Source: Desulfococcaceae bacterium HSG8 (lineage in GTDB: Bacteria > Desulfobacterota > Desulfobacteria > Desulfobacterales > 4be13). From it: DNA of 34,086 nucleotides. The first letter of the stretch is position 1, and each line of letters opens with the position of its first letter. The stretch is from contig JAUCGG010000034.1 of assembly GCA_030378015.1 (NCBI GenBank), positions 1 through 34,086 of the forward strand, written 5' to 3'. Shown in pieces: positions 7,801 through 14,615 of the stretch. The position numbers and the translations under genes are program-made. The notes beneath the pieces were generated by a model. It had not been told where the DNA came from. It saw only the letters and a list, made by a program, of their open reading frames with translations, and did no database searches.

Positions 7801-10023
7801 ATCAGTGTCACCTTTGTCCCGACAGCGGTGATTCAGTACAGGATAACGGCAGATGCGGGGAATAACGGAAGCATCAGTCCGGCAGGTGATGTGACGGTAA
7901 ACGAAGGCGCTGACCGTCTGTTCGTCATAACACCTGACCCCGATTACATTGTTGCTGATGTCTTGGTTGACGAATCCTCAGTCGGAGCGGTGACTGTCCA
8001 TGTGTTCCCAGATGTAGATGAAGACCATACCATTTATGCGACCTTCAAGCTTTCCCCGATACCGGTAACCCATACCTTCAGCCCGGCAAGTCTCTCATAC
8101 ACGAATACAAGTTCCAACCACACCATGCAGAATTATACCGGAAATCCGACTGCTGTGCCGGATATTGACGTAAGCCCCTCATCGCTGATATTCACCAAGC
8201 CGAAAACCAGATCTGCCAGAAGCGCGGCGGATGATTCCGCTTCCCTGCCTGACTCTTATACAAGGGACAGGGACATACCCCTGCCCGCGGACGGGAAATA
8301 TGCCACCGGCCTGGTCATCCCGGACCATGTCAGAGAATACTGGAAAACCCGCAAGCCGTCCCGGAAATACCGTTCAAGACGGGACATACCTGCCTCCAAA
8401 GACTGGAGCGTTTATGACTCGCCGGTAAGAAACCAGGGACAGTGCGGATCGTGCTGGGCATTCACAACGGTTGCCATGATGGAAAATCTTGCGAACCAGG
8501 CAAATCTTCCGGTGGATAAAGATTTTGCCGAGCAGGTGCTAGTTTCCTGCCTGTACGGCGGCACAGGTTGCAACGGAGGATGGTACTGGGACGGCCTCAG
8601 CTATATCCGCCAGAACGGGCTGCCCCCGGAAAATTGTTATTCCTACCGGACAAATAACGGGAACTGTTCCAATCAGTGCAGCACCCCTGATTTTTCTGTA
8701 AAAATAGAAAATTTCACCCCTGCCTACGGATTATGGGGACAGAATAATTTTACTGTGCAGGACCTGAAAGGAGCGTTGCAGGACGGCCCCCTCTGTATCG
8801 CCATGTATGTTGCCGATGATTTCTACGATTACAACGGAGGAATTTACGATTACAACGGTGGAAATTATGAATGGGGACATGCGGTGTTCCTGGTGGGTTA
8901 CAATGATTCCCAGCAGTATTTCAAAGTGAAAAACAGTTGGGGAACATGGTGGGGCGAAGGCGGGTATTTCCGTATCGCATACAATGATGTCACGGATGAC
9001 ATAAAATTCGGCTCTTATGCGGTGGCAGCTTCGGGAATATTTATTGACGGAGAAAATGAGACACAGGAACTCATTGTGAGCAACACCGGAACCGCAACCC
9101 TGAGCGTCACCAGTCTCTCCAACGATAAAGGGTGGCTGGAAATCGCACCCCACGAAAGCCTTCTGGCAATTGCTCCTGATGAGCAGAAGACACTTACCCT
9201 GTCTGTAACTGACTGGAACAGCGTTGCTTCACCTGAAGACACGGCAACAATCACCATATTTTCAAATGACCCTGACGAACCTTCTGTGATTGTCACTGTG
9301 AAAGCGACGATTCCGGTGATGGGGGCAAGACCCATGCTCATGGTCTCCCCGCCGTTCTACGGAAATATTTCCGTATCAGACGGAAAAACACAGATAGACG
9401 TTTCCAATGACAGCGGCGAAACCTGGCTGGATGTTTCCAACGGCGGCGACGGCACGATGAACTGGACAGCCGCATCGGACAAATCATGGTTAAAAATCAC
9501 AGAGGGAAGTTCCGGCACGGATTACGGAAGGGTTCTTATCGCGTATGAGGAAAATACCGGCGGCACGAGAACCGGAACCATAACCGTTTCCGCGACCGGT
9601 GCGGTCAACAGTCCGCAAAATATCGAAATCCGCCAGAGCGACATAGATACGGACGCTGATGATGACGGCATGACAGACAGTTTTGAATTCCAGTACGGAT
9701 TTGATTCGTCCAATCCCGATGACGCATCCGGCGACAGAGATGAGGACGGTCTGACCAATCTGGAAGAATACGAGATCGGAACCAATCCGAACCTGGAAGA
9801 TACGGACGATGACGGGCTGTCAGACGGGTATGAAACTGATAATGGCCTGAATCCCCTGGTTTATGGCGAATCGTCAGAAGCCGCAATAACTGACGCTGTA
9901 ACTGCCATCAGGGTTCTGGCCGGAATGAATGTGAATCCTTCCGGTACCAATGCCGATGCAGATAAAAACGGCAGAGTTGAGATAAAAGATGCTGTGTATA
10001 TCTTGCGGATGATTGCGAAATAG
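4819..10023 (+). CDS. Exported mosaic papain-family (C1A) protease with dockerin-like end, 1734 aa
   Basis: The start at 4819 is chosen for AAGGAGG just upstream and a signal peptide (MTGTAKTVTILTIMILCLCG, likely cut after AFA). Domains by residue: two DUF1566/Lcl domains (about 83-204 and 213-332), five InlB-B-like repeats (about 340-704) and carboxypeptidase-regulatory-like repeats starting SGYVRD (about 704-930), the third split by two further InlB-like repeats. Then a papain domain (about 1185-1400) with NQGQCGSCWAF (catalytic C1212), H1354 (WGHAVFLVGY) and N1372 (KNSWG). After it come Ig-like/BACON-type repeats, a Ca2+-binding DTDADDDG region and a dockerin-like end (DADKNGRVEIKDAVYILRM). 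All catalytic residues are present. It is probably a surface or secreted protease. An in-frame 21-bp duplication (YDYNGGI/YDYNGGN) lies just before the catalytic His. Confidence 0.85.
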   Translation: MTGTAKTVTILTIMILCLCGIPLRQAQDKAFAGALPDTGQTKCYNNTSEIACPSPGEDFYGQDAQYITNPRSYTKLQGGIMVQDNVTGLIWEVKTDDGSVHDKDNTYTWDDAQNVFIAELNSANFGGYSDWRLPTVKELGSLVNLGQSNPAIDTGYFPHTLATNYYWTSTAYAFDISSAWGTFFLKGSDSGHVDKLSVSCVRAVRGSSSGSSNRFTDNGNGTVTDTETGLIWQKQCPDSAMNWKDALAYCENLSLAGYNDWRLPNKEELRSIADYETYTPTIDTGYFPNTISAYYWSSATYDNISAWCIHFSNGIGSMLRKTLDTYTRAVRGGVTPPPSHALTTNNSPASGGSISRSPDKSAYDHNESVTLTATPDACYNFTNWSGDCSGTSPTCTLTMDSDKSVTANFAIKTYSLTVTASKGSVTKSPSASSYDCGTAVSLTANPNTGWHFVRWEGDVSGTSTSASLTMTANRSVTAIFEEDIPDTYTLIKTASPASGGAISASPDKSAYTSGESVTLTASPEACYDFTGWSGACSGTSSTCTLTMNANKSVTANFAVRKYSVNVTANNGSVTKSPDQSSYDCGTTVLLTAEPDDCYDFTGWSGACSGTSSTCSLTVDADKSVTANFSAKKYSLNITANNGSVSKSPDQSSYDCGTTVLLTATPDSGYNFDRWEGDTSGTQTTASLTMTKDMNITAIFSAGTYTVSGYVRDGNNNSGISGVTLDFSNSGGSATTDSSGFYTRPVSKGWSGTVTPDKSGYSFTPQNRSYSDVTADQSDQDYTAVPEQENYTLSGYVRDPNNIGISGVTLSFGNGEGSASTNNSGYYTHTVSSGWSGTVTPSKQGYTFDPSERSYTPVSSDQFNQDYIGNPIPYIISGYVRDSGNKGLSGVILNFSNYAGSAETDSSGYYSHTVYYGWTGTVTPGEVVQYTITATSGANGVITPPAGVTTVNRGTNLTLTMNPDFGYEVDDVVVDGVSVGAITSYAFTKIMSDHTISVTFVPTAVIQYRITADAGNNGSISPAGDVTVNEGADRLFVITPDPDYIVADVLVDESSVGAVTVHVFPDVDEDHTIYATFKLSPIPVTHTFSPASLSYTNTSSNHTMQNYTGNPTAVPDIDVSPSSLIFTKPKTRSARSAADDSASLPDSYTRDRDIPLPADGKYATGLVIPDHVREYWKTRKPSRKYRSRRDIPASKDWSVYDSPVRNQGQCGSCWAFTTVAMMENLANQANLPVDKDFAEQVLVSCLYGGTGCNGGWYWDGLSYIRQNGLPPENCYSYRTNNGNCSNQCSTPDFSVKIENFTPAYGLWGQNNFTVQDLKGALQDGPLCIAMYVADDFYDYNGGIYDYNGGNYEWGHAVFLVGYNDSQQYFKVKNSWGTWWGEGGYFRIAYNDVTDDIKFGSYAVAASGIFIDGENETQELIVSNTGTATLSVTSLSNDKGWLEIAPHESLLAIAPDEQKTLTLSVTDWNSVASPEDTATITIFSNDPDEPSVIVTVKATIPVMGARPMLMVSPPFYGNISVSDGKTQIDVSNDSGETWLDVSNGGDGTMNWTAASDKSWLKITEGSSGTDYGRVLIAYEENTGGTRTGTITVSATGAVNSPQNIEIRQSDIDTDADDDGMTDSFEFQYGFDSSNPDDASGDRDEDGLTNLEEYEIGTNPNLEDTDDDGLSDGYETDNGLNPLVYGESSEAAITDAVTAIRVLAGMNVNPSGTNADADKNGRVEIKDAVYILRMIAK
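4884..4906 (+). repeat. Dispersed CTCAGGACAAGG repeat inside the signal-peptide coding region
   Basis: CCTTCGGCAAGCTCAGGACA plus AGG is a form of a palindrome-derived repeat (TTCG-CAAGCTCAGG) seen between genes in many environmental genomes. Here it is translated as LRQAQDKA at the end of the signal peptide, before the predicted cleavage site. Confidence 0.5.
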
Positions 10024-10029
10024 GCAAAG

Positions 10030-10123
10030 GGAGTGCGGAAATGGAGCCATAGACGGAATTTTCGCTATTTTAGCATATTACCGAAAACGAAAATTCCGCC
10101 TAGCGGATCCATTTCCGCACTCC
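10030..10123. repeat. Large imperfect inverted repeat after the protease gene
   Basis: Arms 10030-10064 and 10088-10123 (about 35 bp, a few mismatches, GGAGTGCGGAAATGGA at the outer end) flank a 23-base loop. There is no T run, so it resembles a MITE/REP more than a terminator. The rest of 10124-10345 holds a 16-bp palindrome and a dispersed block, listed separately, and no gene. Confidence 0.7.
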
Positions 10124-10199
10124 GCTTCCTATCCGTACCACACCGACGGATGACTGGGGGCCCGATTTTTGCGGGTCGTGTTCGGGCTTCGTGAGAGGC

Positions 10200-10222
10200 G
10201 CAAAGCAAGCTTTGCACTCCGC
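10200..10222. repeat. GCAAAGCAAGCTTTGC palindrome, copy 1
   Basis: One of three copies of a palindrome beside GGAGT (others at 11474-11495 and 30619-30640), all between genes. REP-like. Confidence 0.6.
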
Positions 10223-10263
10223 ACTGACAACCTACTTTTTGGAAATGGAAATGCTCCCTCCGA

Positions 10264-10312
10264 TTTTAACCCGGAATCCACTGTCTGCAAAAGTTTTCGA
10301 TCTGCTGAAATT
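10264..10312. repeat. Dispersed block (AACCCGGAATCCACTGT / TTTTCGATCTGCTG)
   Basis: Nearly identical to 12971-13018. A related inverted version lies at 21386-21433. All copies are intergenic. Confidence 0.65.
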
Positions 10313-10345
10313 TAGTCCGAATTCATGATGATCCCCTGAACCGAA

Positions 10346-10912
10346 CTATGATAAAATAAGCATTTTCTCAACGCTGATCTCCGTATCGGGAAAAGCTTCC
10401 GGGGCTATGGCCGAGCCTTTACGAAGTATCCTGATCCCTTGGTATTTGCCTCCGGACGGTTCTGAATAAACTTCCACACATCCGTCTCTCAGATTTACGA
10501 TCCAGACTTCTCCGATACCTGCCCGGGCGTACAGGGGAAGTTTTTCCCGGCGGTCGGATTCAAGAGATGTGTCAGCGACTTCCACAATGAGAAACACATC
10601 TTCGGACCGGGGATGCCTTTCCGCGTAAAAGTCGGGCCGGGGTTTCAGGAGGGTAATATCCGGCTCAGGTTCCGAATCTTCTCCTATGCTGACAGGGTCC
10701 TGCACTCCTAGGATCACCATTTCTGAAAGCGTTCTGGCAAATAACCGGTTCAGCCTTTTGACACAGGCTGCGTGGTGGCTTCCTATGGGGGCCATATAAA
10801 TAATTTCTCCTCTGACAAGTTCCAGACGATCATCTTCTTTCAGAATACCGGTTTCAATCATGCGGTGATATTCGTCTGTGGTGAATGTTTTTCTTTGTCT
10901 TTGTGGTAACAT
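10346..10912 (-). CDS. Uma2-family (DUF820) putative restriction endonuclease, 188 aa
   Basis: Length and motifs fit the Uma2 family, a PD-(D/E)XK fold group. Visible are the N-terminal TTDEYHRMIETGIL, RLELVRGEI (about 29-37), EPEPD (D85), LIVEVADTS (E111) and RREKLPLYARAGIGEVWIV, with the conserved Lys at 124 and the usual terminal strand. All residues expected for catalysis are present. Family members are widespread in large genomes, and their biological role is largely unknown. The gene is alone on the minus strand, with repeats on both sides. The ribosome binding site is weak (AAAGGC). Confidence 0.85.
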   Translation of the reverse strand: MLPQRQRKTFTTDEYHRMIETGILKEDDRLELVRGEIIYMAPIGSHHAACVKRLNRLFARTLSEMVILGVQDPVSIGEDSEPEPDITLLKPRPDFYAERHPRSEDVFLIVEVADTSLESDRREKLPLYARAGIGEVWIVNLRDGCVEVYSEPSGGKYQGIRILRKGSAIAPEAFPDTEISVEKMLILS

Positions 10913-10930
10913 GCTGCCTTTTCGTCCTTC

Positions 10931-11098
10931 TTATTTTCGATAAATCTCGCTCATCCAGCCTTTCATTTGTATTTCCTCCGCAACAGGTTCAGGCACAAGA
11001 ATGCGGCTGGCAAAATGTCGTAAAAGTTCTGTCTGGCTGCCACGGCTGAGGAAAATAAGCGGAGATGCATTAATAACAGTCGCTTTATCCACGTTCAA
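10931..11098 (-). pseudogene. Truncated DUF3368/PIN-like toxin (55 aa left)
   Basis: Reading from a TTG at 11098, the product begins VDKATVINASPLIFLSRG and continues with LLRHFASRILVPEPVAEEI. This is the N-terminal third of a DUF3368 PIN-like toxin, including the first acidic-site region (here N-A-S-P-L rather than D-A-S-P-L). It then runs into unrelated sequence and stops. A full protein is about 150 residues, so this is a remnant. It is too short for routine gene calling. It overlaps the antitoxin fragment by 4 bp (TTGA), as in intact pairs. Confidence 0.65.
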
Positions 11099-11202
11099 GC
11101 TCCCTGGTCATACCAAAGAATGGCGGATGCAAGCCTCATTTCCTTTACAAAATCGTCCGGATTCACCCTCATGGCAGAAAAAATTTTGTCGGGCAAGTTC
11201 AT
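11095..11202 (-). pseudogene. Truncated UPF0175-family antitoxin (35 aa left)
   Basis: The peptide MNLPDKIFSAMRVNPDDF followed by VKEMRLASAILWYDQGA is the start of a UPF0175 protein. Members of this family normally have 80 to 90 residues and pair with DUF3368 toxins. The second half is missing: the antitoxin stop now falls on the toxin start. An internal deletion probably removed it. A MITE-like element begins 12 bp upstream of the ATG and may have displaced the promoter. Confidence 0.65.
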
Positions 11203-11213
11203 TGCCAATTGTA

Positions 11214-11425
11214 ATTTGTCTGAACTCGGATTTTCAGGATTAAACGCTCATGATCAGGCTATCACCCCGGTCATGGAAATGTATTTTCGCGGTAACGTAG
11301 CGTAATTTTTCAGATTGCGCCTCACCGGATATGTTCTTTCCGGCGCAATCTGAAAGATTACGTTACATGTAAAGGATAAGCAGGGTTTACAGCATATTAT
11401 CCTGCCAATCCGAGTTCAGACAAAT
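11214..11425. mobile_element. MITE-like element R1 with 19-bp perfect terminal inverted repeats
   Basis: ATTTGTCTGAACTCGGATT at 11214-11232 and its exact reverse complement at 11407-11425 bound 212 bp without a gene. Inside is a long hairpin (GCGTAAT-TTTTCAGATTGCGCC ... GGCGCAATCTGAAAGATTACG, about 11291-11367), also found at 17681-17762 and in R3 (26447-26685). It is non-autonomous, and no transposase is in the window. Confidence 0.75.
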
Positions 11426-11473
11426 GGGCAGATACCAAGAACACCAAGAACCAAGAATACCTTTTGTCGGCCC

Positions 11474-11495
11474 GGAGTGCAAAGCAAGCTTTGCG
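11474..11495. repeat. GCAAAGCAAGCTTTGC palindrome, copy 2
   Basis: Second copy of the palindrome beside GGAGT, between the R1 element and the DHH gene end. Confidence 0.6.
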
Positions 11496-11552
11496 TCCGG
11501 ACGGGATTAAAAAGCTCCAAACTATAGAAATCACGTCTGTGTGTCAAGCCAT

Positions 11553-12581
11553 TCAGGATTTTAACCCCAAAATTTCTTTCTTAAACACGATATTCGGGTC
11601 CTTCTGCTTTTTTTCAACACGATCAATGATCCATTGTAAAAGCCCCCTGTCATCCTCATAATTCACAATTTTTTTTAAACCCGGAACCGGGATTTCAGCC
11701 CGGGCCATGCTTTTGTGCCCCCCCGCAGATCCCAGGTGTCCGAACCCTGATTTTGCCACCTTTCCGGCATCCTTGCGAAGCCCGTCGTTCCTGAAGACAA
11801 GAATCAGTTTATCCTCATATATTCCTGAAACAATGCTCCACTTCACAGAACATATTCTCATGAAAAAATCAGCAATCAGCACACAGATATCCGGGTTCAC
11901 CACAGGGCCCAGGTGAACAAAGGCCCGGCCCTTGCGCATGCGCATGTTTTCAAAAGCAATCTGGAAATATTTCAGGAAATCAAGCCGGAGATCCGCCTGT
12001 TCGATCTTTCGGGCAAGATGGAGGTTGGCATGTCGGAAAAGGAACTGAAAGGCCCTGATATCTTCCAGCAGTGCCTGCCGCTTAAAATCATGGGTATCCG
12101 TCTTTATGGCATGAAACAGGGCTGTGGCCAGTTTGGCCGACGGCTTGATTTTCGCTGCTCGGATGTATTCTGTCATGATACTGGCGGTTGCGCCGTAGTC
12201 AGGACGGATATCTGAAAACAGGGCTTCAGCATCGGTTTCAGGATGGTGATCAATAATAACATCAAATTGAAATCTTCCGAATTTTTCATGATGATTCGGC
12301 TGGGAATCCACAATGACAAAACGGTCAAATTTTTCTTTATTAATTTCATCTGTATGGACGATATCAAGCCCCAGGAGCCGGATCATGGCAATATTATCAG
12401 GCCGCTTGATAATATTGATATTAGATATGGTGACCCCTGATACCTTGCGCCATAATAACCGCTTTACAGCCATAGCGCTGGCAATAGCATCCGGATCGGC
12501 GTTAATTGAAATAAGTACTTGGTTATTGCCTGAAAATCGCTCATAAAAGCGGCGAAGTTTTCTTGATGTGGAAGGTTTCAT
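11553..12581 (-). CDS. DHH-family phosphoesterase (NrnA-like), 342 aa
   Basis: DHH/DHHA1 proteins hydrolyse short RNAs, pAp or cyclic dinucleotides with Mn2+. Motif I reads SINADPDAIAS (25-35), motif II VDSQP (D92), motif III DHHP (111-114). A C-terminal DHHA1 region has SAGGHKSMARAE. The first metal-binding His of the usual H-x-N-P-D-x-D motif seems to be Ser here, so the metal site or the substrate may differ from NrnA. Length fits the family. Upstream is a 650-bp repeat-filled region shared with the divergently oriented atp operon. Confidence 0.8.
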   Translation of the reverse strand: MKPSTSRKLRRFYERFSGNNQVLISINADPDAIASAMAVKRLLWRKVSGVTISNINIIKRPDNIAMIRLLGLDIVHTDEINKEKFDRFVIVDSQPNHHEKFGRFQFDVIIDHHPETDAEALFSDIRPDYGATASIMTEYIRAAKIKPSAKLATALFHAIKTDTHDFKRQALLEDIRAFQFLFRHANLHLARKIEQADLRLDFLKYFQIAFENMRMRKGRAFVHLGPVVNPDICVLIADFFMRICSVKWSIVSGIYEDKLILVFRNDGLRKDAGKVAKSGFGHLGSAGGHKSMARAEIPVPGLKKIVNYEDDRGLLQWIIDRVEKKQKDPNIVFKKEILGLKS

Positions 12582-12684
12582 ATTTGAAATTTATCCTTAA
12601 TCAGCAGATCGAATTTTTTCTGTCGGATTCCGATTTTTATATGAATATCTCGACAGTCATAAGTTCTCTGAAGCCGCTGTTCTA

Positions 12685-12772
12685 AGTCCCCCTTTTTTAA
12701 AGGGGGATTCAGGGGGATTTCAGTAGGTTGGGGGAAATCCCCCCCCCGGCCCCCTTTAAAAAAGGGGGGAGT
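12685..12772. repeat. CCCCCTTTTTTAAAGGGGG-type repeat
   Basis: C-rich and G-rich blocks around TTTTTTAAA (translating as PPPAPFKKGG) are a common dispersed element of deltaproteobacterial and cyanobacterial genomes. Related units are duplicated in tandem at 27041-27312. A small open frame across it is not a gene. Confidence 0.7.
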
Positions 12773-12800
12773 TTTCCCGGTGAGTTATTTCAGCTATTTA

Positions 12801-12922
12801 TGAGAACTTACGACTCACGAGATGAATATGAAAGTCCCGATGAAAAATCCCGGCCCTTTTACGAAAGGGAGTCGTTGCGGACTTTCATCATTCGTTGTGA
12901 GCGCAGATCATGAAGGTTCTCA
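12801..12922. repeat. Imperfect inverted-repeat element, about 122 bp
   Basis: TGAGAAC (12801) pairs with GTTCTCA (12916-12922). Further in, CTCAC and ATGAAAGTCC pair with GGACTTTCAT and GTGAG. The centre is CCCTTTTACGAAAGGG. It is MITE-like, without a coding function I can see. The rest of 12582-13229 is AT-rich and carries the atp promoter. Confidence 0.55.
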
Positions 12923-12970
12923 GGAATGACGGGTAATATACTGTCATTCCGGGGAAAATTAAAAACGGAT

Positions 12971-13018
12971 GTTTTTTAACCCGGAATCCACTGTTTGCAG
13001 AAGTTTTCGATCTGCTGT
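12971..13018. repeat. Dispersed block, copy of 10264-10312
   Basis: Matches 10264-10312 over about 48 bp (AACCCGGAATCCACTGT ... TTTTCGATCTGCTG). Confidence 0.65.
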
Positions 13019-13128
13019 TAATTGAGTTCAGATTTCGAATTTTTATTTAATATAAAATGAATCCATTAAGATTACAAATAATTTTTTTCGATTTCCAAAC
13101 TCAGAATAATTTATTAAATACAATTCTC

Positions 13129-13157
13129 TTGACATATCTGACGATCACTGTTATCTA
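13129..13157 (+). promoter_or_regulatory. Candidate sigma-70 promoter of the atp operon
   Basis: A perfect TTGACA (13129-13134), a 17-bp spacer and a moderate -10 (TATCTA, 13152-13157) lie about 70 bp before atpZ in AT-rich DNA. The -10 is only half consensus. Confidence 0.5.
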
Positions 13158-13229
13158 TCCGCCTTTAATTTTTTTTATGTAAGGGCTTCATTTTTACAAG
13201 CTCTTTAACTTGAACTTTGAAGGCAGGGG

Positions 13230-13505
13230 ATGTCACAAAAGAGGCTTTTCAGCTATAGGGAGAATCGTGCGTGGGCAGAGAACCTGTCTGTTATTATGCA
13301 ACTGGGGCTGACTATGGCCGGTTGCATTATTTTTTGCTTTTTTGTGGGATGGTATCTTGACAAGTGGGTCGGAACAAAAGGTGCTTTTGTAACTATTTTT
13401 ATTATTTTAGGGATTATTGGCGGTGCAATCGTAACCTATCGTCAGATTCTTGAAATTATCGAAGTAAAAAAAGACGAGAGAAATCCGGAGAATGGAGGCA
13501 GTTAG
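13230..13505 (+). CDS. atpZ: AtpZ-like small membrane protein of the ATP synthase operon, 91 aa
   Basis: First gene of the operon. It has two membrane helices (LGLTMAGCIIFCFFVGWYL at about 27-45, then FVTIFIILGIIGGAIVTY) separated by DKWVGTKG, the pattern of AtpZ/AtpI-type proteins. These help assemble the c ring or move Mg2+/Ca2+. A GGCAGGGG ribosome binding site precedes the ATG. It overlaps the next gene by 14 bp, so the two are translationally coupled. Function is inferred from operon position and topology. Confidence 0.75.
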   Translation: MSQKRLFSYRENRAWAENLSVIMQLGLTMAGCIIFCFFVGWYLDKWVGTKGAFVTIFIILGIIGGAIVTYRQILEIIEVKKDERNPENGGS

Positions 13506-13872
13506 GGAGACGGAAAAGAAGTATGGTTCCAGGGCAATGATACTTGCAATTTTTGCAGGTTTTTTCTTTATCCTGGCCGGTTACAAGCCTGTGGGCAAAG
13601 GACTTGTGCTGGGTACTCTTTTCAGTGTTATCAATTTTGTTTTAATGGGGGAAACCCTTCCGATGAAAATCGGTAAATCAAGAAACAGAACTTTTTTTCT
13701 ATCAGTCGGATCATTATTCTTCAGATATTTTTTACTCGCCATACCGATTATTATGGCAGTCAAGATGGCACAATTTGACCTTTTTGCCGTAATTTTCGGG
13801 ATATTTTCCGTCCAATTCATGATACTTTCCGAACATATTTTCAATTTTATATGTGTGAAACGTGAAACGTGA
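13492..13872 (+). CDS. atpI: ATP synthase protein I (ATP-synt_I family), 126 aa
   Basis: Four predicted membrane helices (about 15-30, 34-50, 67-87, 93-115), including KGLVLGTLFSVINFVLMG, are typical of AtpI, the c-ring assembly factor. It lies between atpZ and atpB as in other split bacterial ATP synthase operons. Its stop codon lies inside a 41-bp palindrome that separates it from atpB. Confidence 0.75.
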   Translation: MEAVRETEKKYGSRAMILAIFAGFFFILAGYKPVGKGLVLGTLFSVINFVLMGETLPMKIGKSRNRTFFLSVGSLFFRYFLLAIPIIMAVKMAQFDLFAVIFGIFSVQFMILSEHIFNFICVKRET

Positions 13873-13901
13873 AACGTGAAGTTCACGTTTCACGTTTCAC
13901 G
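13861..13901. repeat. Perfect 41-bp palindrome between atpI and atpB
   Basis: 20-base arms built of CGTGAAA repeats (13861-13880 and 13882-13901) around a single G form a very stable hairpin. It begins in the last codons of atpI and ends 37 bp before the atpB ATG. There is no T run. It may block RNA decay or uncouple translation. Related CGTGAAACGTGA sequence lies at the end of the RNase H gene (about 20303-20320). Confidence 0.85.
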
Positions 13902-13937
13902 CATCATGTTTCACGCTTCACTCAAAGGTAATGTGTT

Positions 13938-14612
13938 ATGAAAGAATTAGGTAAGGTACATCAACTTCTTATCCCCTTTTTCGGACACACGATGACCTTC
14001 AATCTGGAGGCCATTATGATGACATGGCTTGTCATTGCAGTGCTTATTATTTTCGGCTTTTTTGCTGCCAGAAAGAAAAATGTGCTGCCGGGTCCGTTGC
14101 AGGTACTAGGGGAACTATTTGTGTCCCAATTGTACAGCCTGACTGAGGATGCAATGGATAAGGAAAGAGCGGAAAAGTACGGGCCCATGGTTTGCGCGTT
14201 GTTCATGTTTCTGCTTCTTTGTAACTGGATAGGGATGATTCCCCATCTGCATGAACCGACAAAGGATCTGAACACGCCGTTAAGCCTTGGTCTTATGGGG
14301 TTTGTTATTGCTCATTATGCAGGGATAAAATGCAAAGGGTTCAAAAATTATGCGAAAGAATATTTTGAACCGATTTTTTTCATGATGCCGCTGAATCTGA
14401 TCGGTGAACTCTCAAAGATTGTTTCCATTTCCTTTCGTCTGTTCGGAAACATCATGGGGGGATCAATCATCATACTTGTGGTATCATATCTGAGCTTCAG
14501 CATTATTCTTCCGCCCTTCCTTGTGGCTTTTTTCGGGATTTTCGTCGGCGCGGTTCAGGCGTTTGTGTTTACGATGCTGACGATTGTTTATATTTCTGTG
14601 CAGGTGAAATAA
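13938..14612 (+). CDS. atpB: ATP synthase Fo subunit a, 224 aa
   Basis: The stator subunit that forms the ion half-channels against the c ring. The essential Arg is R167 in LSKIVSISFRLFGN; other family marks are NWIGMIP (96-102), PTKDLNTPLSL and the terminal TIVYISV. There are about five membrane helices. AAAGGT upstream of the ATG is a usable ribosome binding site. It ends 3 bp before the fused c subunit gene, whose ribosome binding site overlaps its last codons. Confidence 0.93.
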   Translation: MKELGKVHQLLIPFFGHTMTFNLEAIMMTWLVIAVLIIFGFFAARKKNVLPGPLQVLGELFVSQLYSLTEDAMDKERAEKYGPMVCALFMFLLLCNWIGMIPHLHEPTKDLNTPLSLGLMGFVIAHYAGIKCKGFKNYAKEYFEPIFFMMPLNLIGELSKIVSISFRLFGNIMGGSIIILVVSYLSFSIILPPFLVAFFGIFVGAVQAFVFTMLTIVYISVQVK

Positions 14613-14615
14613 CTT

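Noticed and set aside
12728-12913. 61-residue open frame starting MGEIPPPAPFKKGG
   Set aside because: It is the translation of a common dispersed repeat followed by another repeat; not a real gene.
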